64,000 nt of DNA, taken from positions 1 to 64,000 of the forward strand of contig JAUVHO010000004.1 of assembly GCA_030593295.1 (NCBI GenBank), in the 5' to 3' direction. A program made the position numbers and the translations under genes. This DNA is from Methanomassiliicoccales archaeon (GTDB lineage Archaea > Thermoplasmatota > Thermoplasmata > RBG-16-68-12 > SOIM01). The notes beneath the pieces are model-generated. The model saw only the letters and a list, made by a program, of their open reading frames with translations, was not told where the DNA came from and made no database searches. Numbering within the stretch: position 1 is the stretch's first letter; every line of letters starts with the position of its first letter. Positions 28,986-39,900 of this stretch are shown in pieces.

Positions 28986-29549
28986 CTACTTCCCGAGGCT
29001 CTCCGATATGCGAATCTTGTTGGTGGAACCGTATCTTGACCTCACGACTAGATCCTTTCTCTCCAATTTATCAAGAAGCCTCGTAACCTTGGCCTTGGAG
29101 AACGTTCCTTCCGCCACCAGGTCCCTTTGAAGGACTTCCCCTCCGCCGTCAACAATCCTGCGGAACATCTTCCTCTCGTCGCCGCTGAGGAGCTTGATGG
29201 CGAGCTTCTGAGCCATTTCACCGGGCATCTGGGATGTGCCGACCTCGGCTGAAGGTGCTGGCTGAGGTGCTGCGACCGGTTGTGGAGCGGGGGTAGCTTT
29301 TCTGGATCTCAGCAAGATGCCCGCAAAAAGAAGTATGATGAAGAAGAGCCCTCCGAATATGAAGAGCGCCGTCCCGATAGGGAAGGATGATGTCTCTTCG
29401 TCTCCACTCCCACCATGTCCCGATCCTCCTCCGGTGACGCCGTCGCTCGGTGACAGCATCCAAACCCCCCCGACCACCATTATGATCAGGGCGACAGAGG
29501 CAATTGCCAGAATGATCAACTCAGGACCTCGACCAGACTTCTCCTTCAA
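28986..29549 (-). CDS. Membrane-anchored winged-helix regulator with Gly/His/Asp loop
   Basis: 187 residues: two N-terminal membrane helices (about 11-31 and 56-80) around an outside loop (SPSDGVTGGGSGHGGSGDEE), an Ala/Pro linker, then a MarR-like winged helix near-identical in its recognition region to the protein at 26904-27452 (FSKAKVTRLLDKLERKDLV against FSRAKVTRLLDKLERKGLI). The two regulators keep the DNA-binding face and change the sensing loop, in step with their changed neighbours. GCTTAAGTA lies 31-39 nt upstream of the ATG. Confidence 0.82.
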   Translation of the reverse strand: MKEKSGRGPELIILAIASVALIIMVVGGVWMLSPSDGVTGGGSGHGGSGDEETSSFPIGTALFIFGGLFFIILLFAGILLRSRKATPAPQPVAAPQPAPSAEVGTSQMPGEMAQKLAIKLLSGDERKMFRRIVDGGGEVLQRDLVAEGTFSKAKVTRLLDKLERKDLVVRSRYGSTNKIRISESLGK

Positions 29550-29653
29550 GTTTCTCCCATCAAAACATAGACTGGCAAATACTTAAGCATTACATCTGAA
29601 AAGACATCGTCGACCGAAAAATCTTTCACACCTGGCTGGATTCGAAGAATGAT

Positions 29654-30331
29654 ATGGGCGAAGAGGATATCAGGGAAACGGTCAGGCGGACCTTCGAGGC
29701 CATCGCAGAACATTTTGACGTGACCAGGTACAAGCCCTGGCCGGAGTCGGTTGAATATGTTGAATCCCTCCCGGAAGGAAGCAGAGTGCTGGACATAGGG
29801 TGCGGCAACGGCAGGAACATGATCCTACCGAGAAGGCTCGGTCATGAGGTCGTCGGAGTTGATTTCAGCATCAATCTGCTGAGGATCGCCCAAGAGAAGC
29901 TCAACATGAGGGAACTGGCGCATAGCGGACACATAATCGGTGGGGATGCGACATTTCTTCCTTTGAAGGATGATATCTTCGATGCCGCACTATACATAGC
30001 AACACTTCACCACATCCCGTCAGAAGAGGACCGATTGAGAAGCCTGAGAGAACTGGAGCGGGTGCTGAAGTCCGGCGGAACAGCGTTCATCAGCGTCTGG
30101 GCACTGGACCAACCTCGATTCGAAGAACTTCTGAAGAACAAGAGCAAGGACCCAGATTTCGCAGACATATTCCTACCCTGGACGCGATCCGACGGCAAGG
30201 TCTTCCAGAGGTTCTACCACCTCTTCGAGAAGGATGAATTGAAGGACCTTATTTCCCAAACGGAACTTGAGACGGAAAAGTACTTCTCCTCCAGCGACAA
30301 CTACTTCGCGAGAGTGAGAAAGGTTGGCTGA
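29654..30331 (+). CDS. Trm9-like tRNA wobble-uridine methyltransferase
   Basis: A 225-residue class I SAM methyltransferase. FDVTRYKPWPESVEYV, VLDIGCGNGRN (SAM motif I), IGGDATFLPL, ALYIATLHHI, and the C-terminal LPWTRSDGKVFQRFYHLF are the hallmarks of the Trm9/ALKBH8 methyltransferase family, which methylates 5-carboxymethyl-type wobble uridine in tRNA with Trm112 as activator. No Trm112 gene is seen nearby. A broader SAM methyltransferase call is the fallback. Confidence 0.8.
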   Translation: MGEEDIRETVRRTFEAIAEHFDVTRYKPWPESVEYVESLPEGSRVLDIGCGNGRNMILPRRLGHEVVGVDFSINLLRIAQEKLNMRELAHSGHIIGGDATFLPLKDDIFDAALYIATLHHIPSEEDRLRSLRELERVLKSGGTAFISVWALDQPRFEELLKNKSKDPDFADIFLPWTRSDGKVFQRFYHLFEKDELKDLISQTELETEKYFSSSDNYFARVRKVG

Positions 30332-30512
30332 CGGGATACTGGAGATGCTCGGCGAGATATTCCATCTTATACAGACCGACATCATGTGCATGGTCGGGAT
30401 CATGATCTTCGGCATAGCCCTGGCAATTCTGATAGTCATCTGGTACATGAGGCGGATAATGAACCAGGAGATATTCGTCCACGGGGGCAGGTGGGACAAG
30501 GAAAAAAAATAA
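30324..30512 (+). CDS. Single-helix small membrane protein
   Basis: Up to 62 residues, with one strongly hydrophobic helix (about 20-42) followed by a basic, charged end. The frame opens at a TTG overlapping the methyltransferase stop by 8 bp; an ATG at 30345 is an alternative. Function unknown. Coupling to the preceding gene is likely from the overlap. Confidence 0.55.
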   Translation: MADGILEMLGEIFHLIQTDIMCMVGIMIFGIALAILIVIWYMRRIMNQEIFVHGGRWDKEKK

Positions 30513-30554
30513 AGTCAGTTCTGCATTATCACTCCGAGGTTAGAGGTGGGGTAA

Positions 30555-30938
30555 ATGACTGATGTTCCTAAGGATCTCAAGTATATCGACACACACGAAT
30601 GGATTAAGGGTGAGGGAGACAAGGTCGTCGTTGGAATAACCGATTATGCGCAGACCAAGCTGACAGATATCGTTTACGTTGAGTTCGGCGATACTGGCCG
30701 AGAGGTGCAGAAGGGTGATGAGATAGGTACGATAGAGTCGGTGAAGACGGTCTCGGAACTGTATGCTCCGGTCAGCGGCACGGTGGAGGAGTACAACTCT
30801 GAACTGGAAGATTCACCTCAGCTGATGAACCAGGACCCGTACGGGAATGGCTGGTTCGTGAAGATAAAGATGAGCGACCCGTCGGAGATGGGGCAGTTGT
30901 TGGATCCCTCAAGCTACTCCAAGCTGGCGGAAGACTAG
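30555..30938 (+). CDS. gcvH: Glycine cleavage system H protein
   Basis: A 127-residue lipoyl carrier. The lipoylation lysine is Lys64 in GTIESVKTVSELYAPVSG, and YIDTHEWIK near the start and NGWFVKIKM near the end are typical. It shuttles the aminomethyl group of glycine between the P, T and L proteins, none of which is in this window. GAGGTGGGG precedes the ATG. It may also serve as a lipoyl carrier for other archaeal enzymes. Confidence 0.95.
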   Translation: MTDVPKDLKYIDTHEWIKGEGDKVVVGITDYAQTKLTDIVYVEFGDTGREVQKGDEIGTIESVKTVSELYAPVSGTVEEYNSELEDSPQLMNQDPYGNGWFVKIKMSDPSEMGQLLDPSSYSKLAED

Positions 30939-30979
30939 TCCAAGCCAGTCGAAGACGACTTAGAAACATATGCAGGACA

Positions 30980-31666
30980 TCAATCAGTGGATGATGTTTC
31001 ACTGGATGCCTTTTCTCCGAGATGTTTGTGGAATTCCCTCTCATGCCACCCCTTCAGCCACAAGGCGACACCTGCGAAAAGCGACCACAGAAAGACAAGG
31101 GGCATGCCTATACAAAGTGAATCTATCGACGAGTTCTTCAAGATTAGCCAGGATGTGAAGTTCAGACCCATTATGCTAAGGCCCACGATTAAGGATGTGA
31201 GCACGGTCTGCTTCAGAATGTACAAAACGGCAAAGAAGAAGGAGAGTTCGATCAGTATCAAACCTGTCAGAAGTAGATACGGATCATACAGAAGACTTCT
31301 AGTGTCATTTTGGAAGTCATAATGGTAATCCAGGCTTGAGATCACGTAGAAGTCGATGATTGCCCCGATGATAGTCAGTATGAGGACCGTCAACAGAACC
31401 AGAGGCAGAAAACGGTAAGGTTCGATTTTGTACACTCTGTTACGTTTCAACAAATGCGAGATGCGAATCAAGACCGTGACGGCCAGTAGATTGAGAGGCA
31501 AGTTCAGCAGAATCGTTAAGGCAATGGACATCCCTGGGTCATCGGGATCGATCAAGGGTGCCAAGTCAGCTACGACGTTCCTGGCTAGCAAAACAACAGC
31601 CACGAGAGGTAAGAACAGCACAAGAAGAATGCTGAGACTCCGATTGATCGTCACATCTTCTTCCAA
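30980..31666 (-). CDS. Multi-pass membrane protein, unknown
   Basis: 228 residues with about six hydrophobic helices (near 11-29, 44-68, 86-108, 130-150, 155-178 and 184-203) and a charged C-terminus. No family recognised. It stands alone between convergent gcvH and divergent thiolase genes. Confidence 0.7.
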   Translation of the reverse strand: MEEDVTINRSLSILLVLFLPLVAVVLLARNVVADLAPLIDPDDPGMSIALTILLNLPLNLLAVTVLIRISHLLKRNRVYKIEPYRFLPLVLLTVLILTIIGAIIDFYVISSLDYHYDFQNDTRSLLYDPYLLLTGLILIELSFFFAVLYILKQTVLTSLIVGLSIMGLNFTSWLILKNSSIDSLCIGMPLVFLWSLFAGVALWLKGWHEREFHKHLGEKASSETSSTD

Positions 31667-31868
31667 AGTATCCCCCGTACCAACAACAGATGAAACTGCC
31701 GATTCTTATAGATGTTGTCCAAGAAGATCGAATGTCCCCAATAATACTCCAGGCGTGAAGAGAAGGTTGAGTTCAGCCACGCTTGTATCGATTTCCATCG
31801 AAAGTGAGGGGCTTTCTCGGAACTTTTAAGTCGATTCTCGCATTAGTATCGACCAATCGGTGAGCCAT

Positions 31869-33047
31869 ATGAACGAAGTCGTGATAGTCAGCATAGTAAG
31901 AACGGCTACCGGAAGGTACGGTAAGTCGCTTCTCCCCTTTTCCGCACAGAAGATTGGAGCGTTTGTGATACAGGAAGCCGTAAAGAGGGCGAAGGTCCAG
32001 CCATCTGAGGTTCAGGATGTCATCATGGGTAACGTCATTTCTGCGGGTCTGGGTCAGAACCCTGCAAGGCAGGCGATGATCCACGCGGGATTACCTGCAT
32101 CCGTCCCAGCAGTGACGGTCAACAAGGTGTGCGGCTCAAGCCTGAAGGCGGTCATGTTTGGGGCAGATGCCATAAAAGCAGGCAGCTCCGACACGATACT
32201 GGCAGGCGGAATGGAGAGCATGAGCAACGCTCCTTATCTCGATCCAAAGGCAAGATGGGGACACAGGATGGGGGACGGGAAGCTCATAGATGCCATGATC
32301 AACGACGGGCTCTGGGACGTCTACGAGAACTTCCACATGGGTCTGACCGGGGAGATAATCGCTGAGAAGTATGAGATATCCAGGGAACAGATGGACGAGT
32401 TCTCCTACCACAGCCACATGAAGGCCGCGAAGGCAACTGAAGACGGGCTGTTCAAGGAGGAGATACTGCCGATCGAGATTCCGCAGAGAAAGGGCGAACC
32501 GATAATCTTCGACAAGGACGAAGGAATAAGGAAGAACACAACGCCCGAGACACTGGCGGGATTGAGGGCCGCGTTCAAGAAGGATGGGATGCTGACGCCT
32601 GGCAACTGCTCCCAGCTGAGCGACGGCGGTTCTGCGGCCGTGTTGATGGATGCTGACAAGGCTCAGGAGAGGGGACTGGAACCCCTGGCGAAGATAACCG
32701 GATACCTGTCAAGCGGTGTTGAACCCAAGTATGTGATGGAGGCTCCGATACCCGCGGTGAAGATGCTCCTGGAGAAACTTGGAAAGACGGTTGATGACAT
32801 CGACCTGTTCGAACACAATGAGGCTTTCGCATCCGCGAGCTGTGCCGTGGCGAAGGGGTTGGAGATACCAATGGAGAAGCTCAATGTTCACGGCGGTGCA
32901 GTAGCACTGGGGCATCCGATAGGAGCCAGCGGAACGAGGATTCTCGCGACGCTGATATATGCGATGAAGAACCGTGGGGCGAAGACTGGCATCGCCACGT
33001 TATGTCTCGGCGGGGGCAACGCGGTCGCCATGTCGATAGAGATGTGA
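31869..33047 (+). CDS. Acetyl-CoA acetyltransferase (thiolase)
   Basis: A 392-residue thiolase with the nucleophilic Cys88 in [12 protein letters not shown], the His in [14 protein letters not shown] and the C-terminal Cys in TLCLGGGNA. It condenses two acetyl-CoA or cleaves acetoacetyl-CoA. The ATG at 31869 gives the usual thiolase start ([11 protein letters not shown]); a GTG at 31860 is in frame. TTTTAAG at 31824-31830 is the likely TATA box. Four bp before the 3-hydroxyacyl-CoA dehydrogenase gene, so a C4 or beta-oxidation pathway operon. Confidence 0.93.
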   Translation: MNEVVIVSIVRTATGRYGKSLLPFSAQKIGAFVIQEAVKRAKVQPSEVQDVIMGNVISAGLGQNPARQAMIHAGLPASVPAVTVNKVCGSSLKAVMFGADAIKAGSSDTILAGGMESMSNAPYLDPKARWGHRMGDGKLIDAMINDGLWDVYENFHMGLTGEIIAEKYEISREQMDEFSYHSHMKAAKATEDGLFKEEILPIEIPQRKGEPIIFDKDEGIRKNTTPETLAGLRAAFKKDGMLTPGNCSQLSDGGSAAVLMDADKAQERGLEPLAKITGYLSSGVEPKYVMEAPIPAVKMLLEKLGKTVDDIDLFEHNEAFASASCAVAKGLEIPMEKLNVHGGAVALGHPIGASGTRILATLIYAMKNRGAKTGIATLCLGGGNAVAMSIEM

Positions 33048-33051
33048 TAGC

Positions 33052-33900
<849 letters not shown>

Positions 33901-34029
33901 TCAGAATTGTCGATCCTCCAGTCTACAAGTGACCAGGTTCGAGGTCTTCGAGCGTACAAACCCCTTCATGAACTTACGCAGTAAGATATTTATCAAGGTC
34001 GAGGATTTGTCATCAGCGGCGAGGATAAG

Positions 34030-36891
34030 ATGCGTAGCAAAGCACTGGTCGTGGTACTCCTTCTATGCATAGGCATTTTCCAGCTTGGGCTGACCATCTT
34101 TCCAACAACCGTGAGCTCTGGAACCCTCTACGTGGGTGGCGCTGGCCCATTGAACTACACAGCGATACAGGACGCAATAAACGCTTCAAACCCGGGCGAC
34201 ACGATCTACGTGTTCAACGGAACGTACTATGAGAACGTGGTGGTTAACAAAACATTGACCCTCACTGGAGAGGACAGGCTTGCGTCCAGAATTGACGGTG
34301 GGAAGAATGGAATCGTGGTCAACATCACTGCTGAATGGGTCAACATCAGCGGGTTCACGATAACGGGAGGAGGCATAGCAGTTGAGGATGCTGGGATAAA
34401 GGTAGATCATGCAGACAACTGCACAATTGCCAACATCAATCTGTTCTGGAATTCAGGCCTGGGCATCCATATCTTCCATTCGAACGGAACGGTAGTCTCT
34501 GACACCAATCTCTCGTTGAACGGTCATACTGGCCTAGGACTCTCTTCCTCCTACAACAACACTATCCACAACGTCACGATCACCGAATCCTCTATTTACG
34601 CAGTCTGCCTTGATTCCTCTGGCTACAATACTTTCGACAACAACACGATGTACACCAATACGTACAACATCGGACTCCTTCTTTCAGATAACAACACTTT
34701 CTACGACAACACAGCACATACCACCATCTTCGGGTTCATCTTGAGGGAATCCAACAACAACACTATCGCATACAACAACGTTTCGGACTGTAGCCAATCT
34801 GGCCTGGTCCTCCAAGACTCGGATGAGAATGTCATTGACAGCAACAATATCCATTTGAATAGGGTTGAAGGAGTAATTCTGGGTTCTAGTGAGAATAACG
34901 TCGTATCCAACAACACGGTATCCAATAATGGGGTCGGTATCAGGAGCATTGGCTCTGACCACAACACCATCACCAGCAATACACTGTCGGGGAACACAAT
35001 CGGCATCCACCTCAACACCACTCAATACAGCACAATCGATAACAACACCCTGTCTGGCAACACAAATGAAAGCATCGCGCTCGTGACATCCCATTGGAAT
35101 GCTATCGAGAACAACACCGCCTCGAACAGCATTGTGGGTATCAATCTCGATTACTCCGATAACAATACCATCGTCGACAACAATGCATCGAACAACATGT
35201 ATGGCATCTTTCTCTGGACCCATTCTAACAACAACACCATAGACAACAACACAGCTTCTGACAATCTGGCCCCTGGCATATACATTCGAGATTACTCAAA
35301 CGAGAATAGGATCACGAACAACACCGCCTCGAACAATGACAACGGAATCTACTGCGCGTATGAATCCAACAACACAACAATCGTTGAGAACAACTTCTCA
35401 CAAGGCAACAGGGTAGGCATTCGTCTATACGACACTGGCTATAACTTGATCGCGAATAACAATGTCTCCTCAAATGTCAACCACGGCATATTGATCTTGG
35501 TTTCAGACAACAACACCATTTCCAAGAACGAGGCTACCTATAACGGTAATGATGGGATCAGTCTTCAGTCAGGGCACAACAACACCGTAGTTGAGAACAA
35601 TATCTCGAACAACTCCAACGGCATCTACCTTCTGAACTCCTTCATCAACCATATAGTCGGCAACAAAGTTCTCCGTAACCAGCACGGGATATACACGGTC
35701 ATTTCAAAGAAGAACACCATTGAATACAACGACTTCTCCCTCAACACTGGAACTGGTCTGTACATCACAAGCAGCCGTTTCAACACTTTCGCGCGTAACA
35801 ATGTCTCCTCGAACGCTGGGTATGGCATGTACTTGAGCTTCTCCTGGAGCAACACTATCTTCCACAACAACATCATCAACAATACGCAACAAGCTTTTGA
35901 CGATAGGGACACCAATCAATGGGATGACGGGTATCCTTCTGGTGGGAACTACTGGTCGAACTATACTGGAGTTGATATGTTCTCAGGCCCGAATTACAGT
36001 CTGCCAGGAAGCGACGGCTTCGGAGATACTCCGTTTGTCATAGACGCGGACAGTCAGGACAGATACCCGCTCATGTCACCATTTCCGCCAATCACACCGC
36101 TGGCACCGTCTCCAACGAACGCATTTCTCTCGGGTTTGGGCCTTGAAAATGTCACGCTCACATGGAGTTTGTCTCCCGATGATGGTCAGCAACCCAAATC
36201 TGTCGTTCGGTACGACATATACGGGAACACGAGCTACAATGCGGAAGGGACCGGCTACCCATATCTCGCTTCAGTTCCAAATGGTACTGCCCAGTACGTA
36301 GATGTTCTTGCAGGCGAAGGTGACCCGAACAACTATTTCTATCGGATCTGCGCAGTTGGAATTGACAATAGCTCGAGATGTGGTCTCCAACAACTCTCAA
36401 AATTCACGCGGCCTCTGGGAAAGGGACAGAATCTCATATCCATTCCACTTCAGCAATCCGATGAGAGCATAGGAATGGTTCTCCAAACCGTTCCTTTCGA
36501 CCGGGCCTGGTACTACGACTCTTCCGACCAAGAATGGAAATCCCTTGTGACGACCAAACAATATTCCAAAGGTCTTGGAACTGTGAACCTCACTATGGGG
36601 CTCTGGATTAACGTCTTGGGTGATTCGAATCTCACTGTTGCCGGACTTGTGCCCACGGTAACTGTTTCACAGCTATATGGTGGCTGGAACCTTGTCGGAT
36701 TCCCATCCTTCATGAATTATACTGTCGGGGATCTCGAAGCGGCTGTGGCGGCGGAAAGAATCGAATGTTTTGATGCCCTTGTTCCACTGTACCATCTGAA
36801 GGTTCCTCAGGGTTCCGACCCCCTCCTGGCAGGGCACGGTTATTGGGTCAAGGTCGCTGGGAACAGAACTTGGATTCTTTCGAATGCCTGA
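34030..36891 (+). CDS. Beta-helix surface protein 8, no membrane anchor
   Basis: 953 residues, separate from the main array. Signal peptide, YVGGAGPLNYTAI head, an exceptionally long uninterrupted Asn-rich beta-helix (about 90-620), GYPSGGNYWSNY, one FN3-like module (about 700-790), then a domain absent from proteins 1-7 with two similar halves (GKGQNLISIPLQ and YGGWNLVGFPSF). No C-terminal membrane helix or EPL tail, so it is probably released or bound non-covalently. ATATTTAT at 33986-33993 and GAGG before the ATG are its expression signals. Confidence 0.88.
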   Translation: MRSKALVVVLLLCIGIFQLGLTIFPTTVSSGTLYVGGAGPLNYTAIQDAINASNPGDTIYVFNGTYYENVVVNKTLTLTGEDRLASRIDGGKNGIVVNITAEWVNISGFTITGGGIAVEDAGIKVDHADNCTIANINLFWNSGLGIHIFHSNGTVVSDTNLSLNGHTGLGLSSSYNNTIHNVTITESSIYAVCLDSSGYNTFDNNTMYTNTYNIGLLLSDNNTFYDNTAHTTIFGFILRESNNNTIAYNNVSDCSQSGLVLQDSDENVIDSNNIHLNRVEGVILGSSENNVVSNNTVSNNGVGIRSIGSDHNTITSNTLSGNTIGIHLNTTQYSTIDNNTLSGNTNESIALVTSHWNAIENNTASNSIVGINLDYSDNNTIVDNNASNNMYGIFLWTHSNNNTIDNNTASDNLAPGIYIRDYSNENRITNNTASNNDNGIYCAYESNNTTIVENNFSQGNRVGIRLYDTGYNLIANNNVSSNVNHGILILVSDNNTISKNEATYNGNDGISLQSGHNNTVVENNISNNSNGIYLLNSFINHIVGNKVLRNQHGIYTVISKKNTIEYNDFSLNTGTGLYITSSRFNTFARNNVSSNAGYGMYLSFSWSNTIFHNNIINNTQQAFDDRDTNQWDDGYPSGGNYWSNYTGVDMFSGPNYSLPGSDGFGDTPFVIDADSQDRYPLMSPFPPITPLAPSPTNAFLSGLGLENVTLTWSLSPDDGQQPKSVVRYDIYGNTSYNAEGTGYPYLASVPNGTAQYVDVLAGEGDPNNYFYRICAVGIDNSSRCGLQQLSKFTRPLGKGQNLISIPLQQSDESIGMVLQTVPFDRAWYYDSSDQEWKSLVTTKQYSKGLGTVNLTMGLWINVLGDSNLTVAGLVPTVTVSQLYGGWNLVGFPSFMNYTVGDLEAAVAAERIECFDALVPLYHLKVPQGSDPLLAGHGYWVKVAGNRTWILSNA

Positions 36892-36971
36892 AGTTCTCAA
36901 TTTGTGGAGCCGAAGCCACAAACTTCTTTTAGCCCAAACACAATATTATCTGATTTCACATCAGTGAGAAA

Positions 36972-39900
36972 ATGATACGTAAGGTTAGAAAGCAACATTC
37001 GAAGCAGGAGATCCTCAATCTGCTAGAGCCGCTGGTTCGCCAATGGTTCGATACTTCTTTCGATGAGCTAACAGAGCCCCAGTCCTTCGCCGTGCCCCTG
37101 ATCCACGAGAGGAAGAACGTGCTTGTATCCTCACCCACAGGCTCCGGAAAGACGATAACAGCCTTCCTGTCCATCATCAATGAGCTCCTCAAGCTGCAGA
37201 AGAAAGGCAAGCTGGAGGACAAGATCTACTGTGTGTACATATCCCCACTGAAGGCACTGGCCAATGACATTAATCGGAATCTTACGACCCCGCTGGAGGA
37301 AATGAGACAACTTGCGCTCAAGGAAGGACTGGAACCCCCCGAGATCAAGGTCGCCGTCCGTTCAGGCGACACTTCACCCTCCGAGCGGCAGAAAATGGCA
37401 AGGAAACCTCCACACATCTTCATCACGACGCCTGAATCCCTCGCCCTTGTCCTAACAGCGCCCAAGTTCCGAAAGAAACTGGCCGACGCCAAATGGGTCA
37501 TCGTGGACGAGATCCACGAGATATGCTCATCCAAGAGAGGGGTGCACCTTTCATTGTCACTGGAGAGGCTTCGAGAACAGATCGGAAAGGACTTCACACG
37601 AATAGGGCTGTCCGCCACCATAGCGCCGATCAACGAGATCGCCAAGTTCCTGGTGGGTTACGAGAACGGCAAGCTAAGAGATGTGAACGTCGTTGAGGTC
37701 GAGGGGACCAAGAAGATGGACCTGGGTGTCCTTTGTCCGGTCCAAGACATGACCGTTCTCCCGTACGAGATCGTCAACGCAAGAATGTACGACCTGCTGA
37801 CCCAACTGGTGAACGACCACAGGACGACACTCATATTCACCAACACCAGGAGCGGCACCGAGCATGTTTCGTACAAGCTAAAGGAGAAGGGGATCGAGGA
37901 CCTGGCTGCCCATCACGGAAGCCTCAGCAAGTTCATCAGGTTGGACGTGGAGGAGAGGCTCAAGAACGGGGAGCTCAAAGCCGCGGTATCATCAACCTCA
38001 CTCGAACTGGGAATAGACATCGGTTACATCGATCTCGTGTGCCAGATAGGTTCTCCCAAATCCATTGCCAAAGGTCTCCAGAGGGTCGGAAGGTCCGGTC
38101 ATGCTGTGGGAGACACGAGCGTCGGCAGGATGATCGTGTTCGACAACGATGACCTGGTAGAATGCGCCGCACTCACCAAGAACGCCTATGACAACCACAT
38201 CGACCAGGTGGACATACCGACCAACAGCCTGGACGTGCTGGCACAGAACATAGTGGGCATGAGTTTGGTTAAGCGGTGGGAGGCCGAAGATGCGTTCAAA
38301 ATGGTCAAGAGGTCGTATCCATATCACAATCTCAAGAAGAAGGACTTCCACGATGTGCTGGACTACCTCGCACAGAGGAACCCGGACGTCAGGGTCTACG
38401 CCAAGATCTGGTACGACAGGGACGACGACAGGTTCGGACGGAAAAGGGGCAGCAGACTCATCTATTTCACCAATACTGGCACCATTCCTGAAGAAGGGTC
38501 ATACAAGGTCTTTTCTGAACGAGGACAGAAGATCGGGGACCTGTCGGAGAAGTTCGTGGAGTACCTGTCGAGAGGGGACGTATTCGTTCTGGGCGGGAGG
38601 ACGTACCAGTTCGACCGGGTCAGAGGCATGAGGGTCTTCGTGAAGGACGCTTCGGGCAGGCGGCCGACCGTTCCGTCCTGGAGCGGGGAGATGCTGCCAA
38701 GGACGTTCGATCTGTCCATAGAGGTCGGCAAGCTTAGAAGGGAGATAGTCGAGAGGCTCCCTTCGGGCGAGGGCAAGACCAAGAAATGGCTGAAGGACGA
38801 GTACAGGCTGGATGAAGGTTCGGCCCAGAGCGTGATGAGGTATGTTCAGGAACAACATGCGGTAATTCCCGACGTTCCAACCGACAAGAAGCTGCTGATA
38901 GAAGGCCACATCGACATGAAGGGCAACCGCAACGCCATCTTCCACTACAGTTTCGGGAGAAGGACGAACGACGCTTTGTCCAGGGCATACGCTTTCGCAC
39001 TGACCGAGAAGCTGGGATGCAACGTTCGGGTATCCATAACAGATGACAACTTCATGATCACCGCCCCCAAGAGATTCTCCCTGAAGAACATCCATAAACT
39101 GGTCACGAGCAAGACGCTGGAAGACATTCTGAGAAGGGCCATCAAGAATACGGAGCTCTTCAAGCAACGCTTCAGGCACTGCGCCACCAGGAGCTTCATG
39201 ATTCTGAGATCCTACAAAGGCAGAGAGATCTCCATGAACAGGCAGCAGATGCGGTCGGAGAAGGTGCTGGACTGGTTCCACGAGATCGAGGACTTCCCCG
39301 TCATCAAGGAAACGTACAACGAGATTCTGAACGAGGTCATGGATCTCAAACACGCCCACCAGGTGCTTGAGATGATCGAGAATGGGGAGATGGAGGTGGC
39401 AACGGCCGACTTCTCCAATCTGCCTTCACCGTTCGCGCACAATGTTGTTCTTCTCGGCATTTCCGACGTCGTCCTGATGGAGGACCGGAGCGCTTTGCTG
39501 AGGGACTTCCACCGGAAGATACTGAAGAGGGTCATCTCCGAGGACAGGATGGAGGAGTTCCAGTTCCAGGAGGAAGAGATAGAGAGGTTCTTCAGGAAGA
39601 AGATACCCAGGATCAAGAAGAAGGACGACGTGGTCAGTGTTATCAAGAGTCTGGGGGTTGCGAACGCGGCACAGCAAAAGGGTGTCAGCATCCACGACTA
39701 CTCCGATGTTGACTTCCCGACGCTGCAGAAGTGGAGCGAGAAGTTACTGCAGGAAAGCAAGATCGCGTCTGTGTGGACACCAAAAGGGGTCCTGCACTGT
39801 GCCAAAGAGGACGTTCCGCTCTTTATGTCCGTATACGCCCACAAAGGAAGGTTGGAGGATATCGAGAAGAAGATCCTGGACCGTCTGGCCAAGGAGAAAT

